This document shows, one piece after another, positions 6,306 through 11,773 of a stretch of 11,773 nt of DNA. A program made the translations under genes and the position numbers. The stretch is from an uncultured Solobacterium sp. Lineage in GTDB: Bacteria; Bacillota_I; Bacilli_A; Erysipelotrichales; Erysipelotrichaceae. Where the stretch lies: positions 1 to 11,773 of the forward strand of contig CALBKL010000129.1 of assembly GCA_937895985.1 (NCBI GenBank). Direction: 5' to 3'. Within the stretch, counting starts at the first letter, position 1. Each line of letters opens with the position of its first letter. Below the pieces are notes generated by a model. That model made no database searches. It saw only the letters and a list, made by a program, of their open reading frames with translations, and was not told the origin of the DNA.

Positions 6306-7535
6306 ATGTCTAACATTCATGTAACGAGTGAAATTAAAACACTCAAAAAGGTTTTATTACACAGGCCAGGAGAAGAATTATTAAATCTTACACCTGATAC
6401 ATTAGGGGAATTATTATTTGATGATATTCCTGATCTTTATGAAGCACAGGTTGAACATGACCGTTTTGCAAAGATCTTACGCGACAATGGCGTAGAAGTT
6501 GTTTATCTAGAAGACTTAATGGCTGAAACTTTAGATGCTCACCCAGAAATTAAGGAACAGTTCCTTGATCAGTGGTTAGTTGAATCAGGTGTTCATACAG
6601 CTGAATATCATAAGATTATTAAGGATTACTTAGCTAAGTTTACAAACAATAAGGAATTAGTTCTAAAGACTATGGCTGGAATCACATTCAGAGAAATCGG
6701 TGAGATTCACACAAACTTCTTAGTTGACCGTCTTGAGACTAACTCACACTTATTAGTAAACCCAATGCCAAACCTATACTTTACACGCGACCCATTCGCT
6801 TCTGTAGGTAATGGTGCAGTTATTAACAGAATGTACTCTGTAACAAGAAACCGTGAAACAATCTATGCAGATTACATTTTCAGATTCCATCCAGAATATG
6901 CTGGAAATGTTCCAGACTTATATGGACGTAACAATCACTTCCATATCGAAGGTGGAGACGTATTAAACGTTAATGAAAAACTCTTATTCATCGGTATTTC
7001 ACAGAGAACACAGGCTGAAGCAATTCAGGACTTAGCTATGAAGATGTTCTATGAAAACGAAGGAAATAAGATTGAGACAATTTTAGCTTTCAATATTCCT
7101 AATTCACGTGCATTCATGCACTTAGATACAGTATTTACACAGATTGATACTGATGCATTTACAATTCACCCAGGTATCATGGGAACATTACAGGTATTTG
7201 CATTAACAGCTGATCGTGCAAATCATGATGTTCATATCGAAGAACATACAGGTAAGTTAGAAGATATTCTTGCTAAGTTCATGGGCTTAGATAAGGTTCG
7301 TTTATTCCCTTGCGGAGCTGGCGACCCATTAGCTGCTGAGCGTGAACAGTGGAACGATGGTTCTAATACATTAACAATCGCTCCAGGTAAGATTATTGTT
7401 TACAAGCGTAACTATGTTACAAACCAATATCTAAAGGATAATGGATTTGAAGTATTAGAATTAGAAGCATCCAACTTATGCGTAGGACGTGGTGGACCAA
7501 GATGTATGTCCATGCCATTAGTTCGTGAAGACTAA
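6306..7535 (+). CDS. arcA: Arginine deiminase
   Basis: The protein has 409 residues, the normal ADI length. It hydrolyses L-arginine to citrulline and ammonia in the cytosol, the first step of the arginine deiminase (ADI) pathway. The catalytic set of the guanidino-group modifying superfamily is complete: FTRDP (D162), HIEGGD (E215, D218), MHLDTVF (H272, D274) and the nucleophile C400 in GRGGPRCMSMPL. These correspond to Asp166, Glu224, His278, Asp280 and Cys406 of the Pseudomonas enzyme. An in-frame ATG at 6258 lies in the leader inverted repeat and lacks a binding site; AGGAGG at 6293-6298, seven bases before the ATG at 6306, decides the start. It is the first gene of arcABCD, with a 49-base gap to arcB that holds no terminator. 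It is likely CcpA-repressed through the upstream cre site. Confidence 0.98.
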   Translation: MSNIHVTSEIKTLKKVLLHRPGEELLNLTPDTLGELLFDDIPDLYEAQVEHDRFAKILRDNGVEVVYLEDLMAETLDAHPEIKEQFLDQWLVESGVHTAEYHKIIKDYLAKFTNNKELVLKTMAGITFREIGEIHTNFLVDRLETNSHLLVNPMPNLYFTRDPFASVGNGAVINRMYSVTRNRETIYADYIFRFHPEYAGNVPDLYGRNNHFHIEGGDVLNVNEKLLFIGISQRTQAEAIQDLAMKMFYENEGNKIETILAFNIPNSRAFMHLDTVFTQIDTDAFTIHPGIMGTLQVFALTADRANHDVHIEEHTGKLEDILAKFMGLDKVRLFPCGAGDPLAAEREQWNDGSNTLTIAPGKIIVYKRNYVTNQYLKDNGFEVLELEASNLCVGRGGPRCMSMPLVRED

Positions 7536-7584
7536 GTTTAAAATCGAATAACCATAAAAATAGAAAAAAAGAAAAGGAGCTATT

Positions 7585-8577
7585 ATGGGCGTTAATGTTA
7601 GAGGAAGAAGTTTTTTGACACTATTAGATTTTACATCAGAAGAAATCAGATATTTCTTGGAATTATCTGCTGAATTCAAGAGATTAAAGGCTAACGGTGT
7701 TGACCACAGTTATTTAAAGGGCAAGCAGGTTGTTCTCTTGTTCGAAAAGACATCTACAAGAACACGTTGTGCATTTGAAGTTGGTGCACGTGACTTAGGT
7801 ATGGGTGTTACATTCCTAGATTCTGGATCATCACAGATGGGTAAGAAGGAATCATTAGAAGATACAGCTAAGGTATTAGGTCGTATGTATGACGGTATCG
7901 AATACCGTGGATTCAAGCAGGAAGTAGTTGAAGAACTTGCTAAGTATTCTGGTGTTCCTGTATGGAATGGTTTAACAGACTTATATCACCCAACACAGAT
8001 GTTGGCTGATATCTTAACAGTTAAGGAAGAATTCGGCGATGTTAGAGGCCGCAAGTTAACATTCTTCGGTGACGCTCGTAACAACGTTGCTAACTCATTG
8101 ATGATTGTTTGTGCTAAGTTAGGTATGCACTTCTGCGCATGCGGACCTAAGGAATTAATGCCTTCTGATGAACTTGTTGCTAAGTGCAGAGAAGTAGCTA
8201 GCAAGACAGGTGCTGAAATCGAATTAACAGATGATATCAAGATCGGTGCTAAGGATGCAGACGTTCTTTACACAGATATTTGGTTATCAATGGGTGAACC
8301 AGAAGAATTATGGGAGCCAAGAATCAAGCTCTTACGTCCTTACCAGGTTAATAAGGAATTGATGGCTATGGCTAAGCCAACTGCTATCTTCTTACACTGC
8401 TTACCATCATTCCATGATCGTAACACAACAGTTGGTGAGAACATTTACCAGAAGTATGGCTTAGAGGCTATGGAAGTTACAGATGATGTATTCTTAGGCA
8501 CACAAGCTAGACAATTTGATGAGGCAGAGAACCGCATGCATACAATTAAGGCTGTTATGTATGCAACTCTGAAGTAA
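7585..8577 (+). CDS. arcB: Catabolic ornithine carbamoyltransferase
   Basis: The protein has 330 residues. It catalyses phosphorolysis of citrulline to ornithine and carbamoyl phosphate, the second ADI step. The carbamoyl-phosphate-binding [13 protein letters not shown] (53-65), HPTQMLAD (135-142), the DxxxSMG ornithine loop (231-237), HCLP (271-274, with the conserved Cys272) and [15 protein letters not shown] (311-325) are all in place. The start is fixed by AAGGAG (7574-7579) five bases before the ATG. The anabolic enzyme ArgF shares these motifs, so the catabolic call rests on the position between arcA and arcC. Lysine appears to be encoded almost only by AAG, unlike the mixed AAA/AAG use of the M20 and pseudouridine synthase genes, which suggests high expression. 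Confidence 0.96.
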   Translation: MGVNVRGRSFLTLLDFTSEEIRYFLELSAEFKRLKANGVDHSYLKGKQVVLLFEKTSTRTRCAFEVGARDLGMGVTFLDSGSSQMGKKESLEDTAKVLGRMYDGIEYRGFKQEVVEELAKYSGVPVWNGLTDLYHPTQMLADILTVKEEFGDVRGRKLTFFGDARNNVANSLMIVCAKLGMHFCACGPKELMPSDELVAKCREVASKTGAEIELTDDIKIGAKDADVLYTDIWLSMGEPEELWEPRIKLLRPYQVNKELMAMAKPTAIFLHCLPSFHDRNTTVGENIYQKYGLEAMEVTDDVFLGTQARQFDEAENRMHTIKAVMYATLK

Positions 8578-8581
8578 TCAC

Positions 8582-9520
8582 ATGGCAAAGCGTATAGTAG
8601 TAGCTCTTGGGGGTAATGCTTTAGGCAATACCCCTGAAGAGCAGCTTGAATTAGTTCGTCATACTGCTAAGACTATTGTTGATTTAGCACAGGACGGCTA
8701 TGAAGTAATTGTTGGTCATGGTAATGGACCACAGGTTGGAATGATTAACCTAGCAATGGAATTCTCATGCACAAAGGGCGGCAATACTCCATATATGCCA
8801 TTCCCAGAATGTGGTGCGATGTCCCAAGGCTATATCGGTTATCATTTACAACAAGCAATTCAGCAGGAATTAAAGGCTCGTGGTGTTGACAAGGAATGTG
8901 CAGCTATTGTTACACAGGTAGTTGTTGATGCAAACGATCCAGGATTTGCTAAACCTACAAAACCAGTAGGAAGCTTCTATACTAAGGAAGAAGCAGATAA
9001 GATTGCTGCTGAAAAGGGCTTTACATTTGTAGAAGACGCAGGACGTGGATATCGTCGTGTTGTACCTTCACCAATTCCACAACGTATCGTTGAATTAAAG
9101 GTTGTTGAACAACTTGTTAAGGCTGGCGACATCGTTATTACAGTTGGTGGCGGAGGAATCCCTGTAGTTGAAACAGAGCAAGGATTAAAGGGCGTTGCAG
9201 CTGTTATCGATAAGGACCGTTCCAGTGCATTACTAGCACAGTCCATTGGTGCAGATATGTTGATTATCTTAACTGCAGTCGACAGAGTATGCATCAACTA
9301 TAACAAGCCTGATCAAAAGGAACTTCCAACAATGACATTGGAAGAAGCAGAGAAGTATATCGGAGAGAAGCAATTTGCTCCTGGAAGTATGCTTCCAAAG
9401 GTTCAATCATGCATGGAATTTGTTAAGAATAACACACATGGTGGAACTGCATTAATTACATCATTACAAAAAGCAAAAGTTGCTTTACAAGGTGAAACAG
9501 GCACCATTATTACTAAATAA
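8582..9520 (+). CDS. arcC: Carbamate kinase
   Basis: The protein has 312 residues, the usual length. It transfers the phosphate of carbamoyl phosphate to ADP, giving ATP, CO2 and ammonia, the energy-yielding ADI step. Amino-acid-kinase-fold motifs are ALGGNAL (8-14), GHGNGPQVG (45-53), the lid region KPVGSFYTKEEA (127-138), GGGGIPV (189-195), DKDRSSALLA (210-219) and PGSMLPKVQ (267-275). The gene starts four bases after the arcB stop. No Shine-Dalgarno sequence is recognisable before its ATG, which suggests translational coupling to arcB. The N-terminal MAKRIVVALGGNAL is exactly the family's start, so the start is secure. arcD follows 17 bases downstream. Confidence 0.97.
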   Translation: MAKRIVVALGGNALGNTPEEQLELVRHTAKTIVDLAQDGYEVIVGHGNGPQVGMINLAMEFSCTKGGNTPYMPFPECGAMSQGYIGYHLQQAIQQELKARGVDKECAAIVTQVVVDANDPGFAKPTKPVGSFYTKEEADKIAAEKGFTFVEDAGRGYRRVVPSPIPQRIVELKVVEQLVKAGDIVITVGGGGIPVVETEQGLKGVAAVIDKDRSSALLAQSIGADMLIILTAVDRVCINYNKPDQKELPTMTLEEAEKYIGEKQFAPGSMLPKVQSCMEFVKNNTHGGTALITSLQKAKVALQGETGTIITK

Positions 9521-9537
9521 TTAGAAGGGGGGATAGT

Positions 9538-11049
9538 ATGTCTGTGAAAGCCAAGAAACGCTCTTTAACAGCGTTTACGATTTTATTTATTATTTTAGCA
9601 GTACTTTGTTTAATTTCAGTATTCTTAAATGGACAACCAATTAGCGATAGCTTAATCAGTGGTTTAAACCCTGAGAAGTATGGTGACTTGGTTAACATGG
9701 TTGCCAACGGCGAAACCGTTACGGTTGTCGGTGCACAGTTTAGTGATTTCTTCATGGCATTCCCAAGAGGATTTGTGGATGCTGCAGACTTGATTGTATT
9801 TATTATGGCTATCGGTGGATTCATCGGTGTTGTAATGAAGACTGGTGCTCTTGAAGCTGGTGTTTATCACTTAGTTAAGAAGATGCACGGCAGGGAAGAA
9901 GTCCTAATCGTTATCTTGATGATCTTATTCTCTATCGGTGGTTCCACATATGGAATGGCTGAAGAGACAATCGGTTTCTACGCTTTAATTACTACAGCAT
10001 TAGTAGCAGCTGGCTTCGATACAATGGTAGCAGTTGCGACTGTATTGCTCGGTGCAGGATGTGGTGTATTAGGTTCAACAATTAACCCATTTGCTACTGG
10101 TGCAGCTATGGCTGCATTGCAGAGTGTTAACGTTCCTTATGACAACACATTAGTTATGATTCTTGGTTTTGCATTGTGGTTTACATCACTTGCAATCGCT
10201 ATTTTCTTCGTATTAGGTTACGCTAAGAAGGTTAAGGCTGATAAAGGTTCAACAATTCTTTCTCTACAAGAGCAGGAAGATATGCGTGAACACTTCACAA
10301 AGGATGATGGCAACAAGTTAGAATTTACTGGCAAGCATAAGGCTGTATTAATTGTATTTGCAATCTCATTTGCAGTTATGATTGCTTCACTCATTTCTTA
10401 TGTTGACATCAACTTTGCTGGTGATGAAGAAGCTTACTTAGCAGTACTTGGATGGACTTCAGTCTTAACAGGTTTACCTTTAGGTCAATGGTACTTCTCT
10501 GAATTGGCAGCTTGGTTTACATTCTCGAGTGTTCTTATCGCTATCATGGCTAGAATGTCTGAAAGAGAATTTATTGATACATTCTTAGACGGTGCTAAAG
10601 ATCTATTGTCAGTAGCTATCGTTATCGCAGTTGCTCGTGGTATTACAGTCGTTATGAAGTCTACTCATATGGACTTCTGGATCTTGGACAAGGCAGCAGG
10701 TATGTTGATGGGTGTTCCAGGATTCGTATTCGCTCCTCTATCATATGTAATTTACTTAGTATTGAGTTTCTTAGTTCCTTCAACATCTGGACTTGCTGGA
10801 TTCTCAATGCCAGTAATGGGTGGTTTAGCAAATACATTAGGATTCAACGCTTCAATTATGATCAATATCTTCTGCGCTGGTTGCGGATTAATCAACCTCT
10901 TCACACCAACATCTGGTGTAGTAATGGGTGGTCTAGGTGCAGCTAAGGTTGAACTAAAGACATACATGAAGTGGGGTATGAAGTTATTTGTAGCGATTGC
11001 TATCGCAAATATCGTTGTTCTATCATTAGCAATGATGTTAATCAAATAA
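9538..11049 (+). CDS. arcD: Arginine/ornithine antiporter, YfcC/DcuC-like family
   Basis: The protein has 503 residues and is strongly hydrophobic, with about a dozen membrane segments, the first at 11-31. An extended polar stretch (32-80) follows the first segment and a charged cytoplasmic-type loop lies at 230-268. Conserved-looking re-entrant motifs are GSTYGMAEET (135-144), STINPFATGAA (180-190), PSTSGLAGFSMP (414-425) and FTPTSGVVMGGL (455-466). This is the YfcC (PF03606, C4-dicarboxylate anaerobic carrier-like) family that serves as ArcD in streptococci, not the APC-superfamily ArcD of Pseudomonas. Role by operon context: exchange of external arginine for internal ornithine at the cytoplasmic membrane. 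AAGGGGGG (9525-9532) before the ATG at 9538 is a strong binding site. The substrate is inferred from context; the family also includes carriers for other amino acids. Confidence 0.88.
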   Translation: MSVKAKKRSLTAFTILFIILAVLCLISVFLNGQPISDSLISGLNPEKYGDLVNMVANGETVTVVGAQFSDFFMAFPRGFVDAADLIVFIMAIGGFIGVVMKTGALEAGVYHLVKKMHGREEVLIVILMILFSIGGSTYGMAEETIGFYALITTALVAAGFDTMVAVATVLLGAGCGVLGSTINPFATGAAMAALQSVNVPYDNTLVMILGFALWFTSLAIAIFFVLGYAKKVKADKGSTILSLQEQEDMREHFTKDDGNKLEFTGKHKAVLIVFAISFAVMIASLISYVDINFAGDEEAYLAVLGWTSVLTGLPLGQWYFSELAAWFTFSSVLIAIMARMSEREFIDTFLDGAKDLLSVAIVIAVARGITVVMKSTHMDFWILDKAAGMLMGVPGFVFAPLSYVIYLVLSFLVPSTSGLAGFSMPVMGGLANTLGFNASIMINIFCAGCGLINLFTPTSGVVMGGLGAAKVELKTYMKWGMKLFVAIAIANIVVLSLAMMLIK

Positions 11050-11074
11050 TTAAAACTCAAATATGTTTGGATAG

Positions 11075-11119
11075 AGTTCCGGCTGTGTGAGAGCACGGTC
11101 GGAACTTTCCGCTTTTATT
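11075..11119 (+). terminator. Intrinsic terminator at the end of the arc operon
   Basis: AGTTCCG (11075-11081) pairs with CGGAACT (11100-11106). The inner part GCTGTG/CACGGT extends the stem to about 13 pairs, with G-T pairs, closing a TGAGAG loop. The T tract is interrupted (TTTCCGCTTTTATT), so termination may be partial. Confidence 0.7.
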
Positions 11120-11134
11120 CAAATATGCTATGAT
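11106..11134 (+). promoter_or_regulatory. Candidate promoter of the AraC-family gene
   Basis: TATGAT (11129-11134) is a good -10. The hexamer 17 bases upstream, TTTCCG (11106-11111), is a weak -35 that overlaps the arc terminator. The ATG is 25 bases downstream of the -10. Confidence 0.35.
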
Positions 11135-11158
11135 ATGTGCAACAGAGGTACAAAATAT

Positions 11159-11773
11159 ATGACAAAGACAGCAACGATTCAAGATAGCTGGACGTCGGAA
11201 ACTAATCCTATTTCTTTTTGCTCATTTGACTATGAAGCAATTGAAAAACCAACTAAAGCTTTAATGCACCAGGCTGCTCGTTTTATGTACTTTAATAAAG
11301 GTGTTGGTAAGATCAAAGTAGATGGCGTAGAGTATGATATAAAGCCTCATACACTATGTGCGATTACACCTTGGAAAATTACAGATATTATTGACGTAAG
11401 AGATACCTTACACCTAAATTTAGTTGTTTATGATTATCAGTTTATTAACACAATGCTCAAGGTAACACCAGGATTGGAAGAAGAAAGTGTAGACCTTCTA
11501 AATTTCCTTGCAGTTGAACCGATTGTATATTTAAACGATGAACAAACAAAGTACGTAGATGGAATCATGTCACACCTACAAAAGGAACTCGGTGTTGATT
11601 CCGCATTGGTCAGGCAACCTAAAAAGCCGTTATCATTCTTATATTCACTCGTTAAAATTATTGAGTTAATGGTGGCATATCGCCGCTACTTTAAAGCTAG
11701 TGAAGAAGTAGTGAATGAAGAAAATGCTTCCGTCATGCAGAATTCGATATTAAGTTATATTTATTCCCATTCT
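11159..11773 (+). CDS. AraC-family transcriptional regulator, N-terminal part (3' end outside window)
   Basis: An open frame of 205 codons runs to the window edge without a stop. It begins MTKTATIQDSW. The N-terminal part (about 15-105) has the pattern of a cupin-type ligand-binding domain, with a short beta-rich stretch GVGKIKVDGVEYDIKPHTL and the following ITPWKITDIIDV. A helical linker comes next. The last visible residues, QNSILSYIYSHS, look like the start of the AraC double helix-turn-helix domain, which lies beyond the window. AGAGGT (11144-11149) nine bases before the ATG supports the start; an in-frame ATG at 11135 abuts the -10 and is less likely. It is encoded on the same strand right after the arc operon, so a role in arginine-pathway control is possible but unproven. 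Ligand and targets are unknown. Confidence 0.75.
   Translation, partial: MTKTATIQDSWTSETNPISFCSFDYEAIEKPTKALMHQAARFMYFNKGVGKIKVDGVEYDIKPHTLCAITPWKITDIIDVRDTLHLNLVVYDYQFINTMLKVTPGLEEESVDLLNFLAVEPIVYLNDEQTKYVDGIMSHLQKELGVDSALVRQPKKPLSFLYSLVKIIELMVAYRRYFKASEEVVNEENASVMQNSILSYIYSHS

Noticed and set aside
6095..6316. Minus-strand hydrophobic open frame of 73 codons opposite the arc control region
   Set aside because: It overlaps the argS terminator, the promoter, the cre site and the arcA start, has no convincing binding site, and owes its hydrophobicity to AT-rich sequence.
9513..9824. Minus-strand open frames opposite arcC and arcD
   Set aside because: They are frame shadows of well-supported genes with strong family motifs on the plus strand.
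1..11773. Mobile elements, CRISPR arrays, prophage or defence genes
   Set aside because: No transposase, integrase, regularly spaced repeats or att-like duplications were seen; apart from the edges all long frames are assigned housekeeping or catabolic genes.

Overview
The window looks like a chromosomal stretch from a low-GC Gram-positive bacterium (Firmicutes/Bacillota). AT-rich codon choice, strong AGGAGG-type ribosome binding sites, short intergenic gaps, simple hairpin-plus-T terminators and a textbook CcpA-type cre site support this. The general flavour, with a streptococcal-type ArcD and an AAG/TTA/CGT-biased codon set in the highly expressed genes, would fit an anaerobic, fermentative member such as Erysipelotrichales. 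That last placement is inference only.

Layout. Bases 2-424 are the C-terminal end of a DEAD-box RNA helicase cut by the window edge, with a very basic low-complexity tail. A bidirectional terminator (about 421-461) separates it from a convergent FAD-dependent oxidoreductase of the COG2509 type (458-2011, minus). A compact divergent promoter region (2012-2087) drives that gene and an RluA-type pseudouridine synthase (2088-2978, plus), whose mRNA appears to be leaderless. An M20-family amidohydrolase (3034-4140) follows, with its own promoter and terminator.

From 4261 onward almost everything concerns arginine. There is tRNA-Arg(ACG) (4261-4337), an intrinsic terminator, and then argS (4410-6065), so the tRNA and its aminoacyl-tRNA synthetase are adjacent. 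After a strong terminator and a roughly 190-base regulatory region comes a complete arginine deiminase operon, arcA-arcB-arcC-arcD (6306-11049). The regulatory region holds a 13-bp direct repeat, a candidate promoter, a perfect cre match and an inverted repeat. ArcA converts arginine to citrulline and ammonia. ArcB splits citrulline to ornithine and carbamoyl phosphate. ArcC makes ATP from carbamoyl phosphate. ArcD exchanges ornithine for arginine across the membrane. The window closes with the N-terminal part of an AraC-family regulator (from 11159, truncated), a possible but unproven regulator of the operon.

I see no mobile element, CRISPR array, prophage or clearly novel multi-gene system. 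The points most worth a second look are regulatory: the tRNA-Arg/argS pairing, the leaderless pseudouridine synthase, the repeated TTTAGGCAT motif shared by the arc and amidohydrolase upstream regions, and the cre/inverted-repeat leader of arcA.
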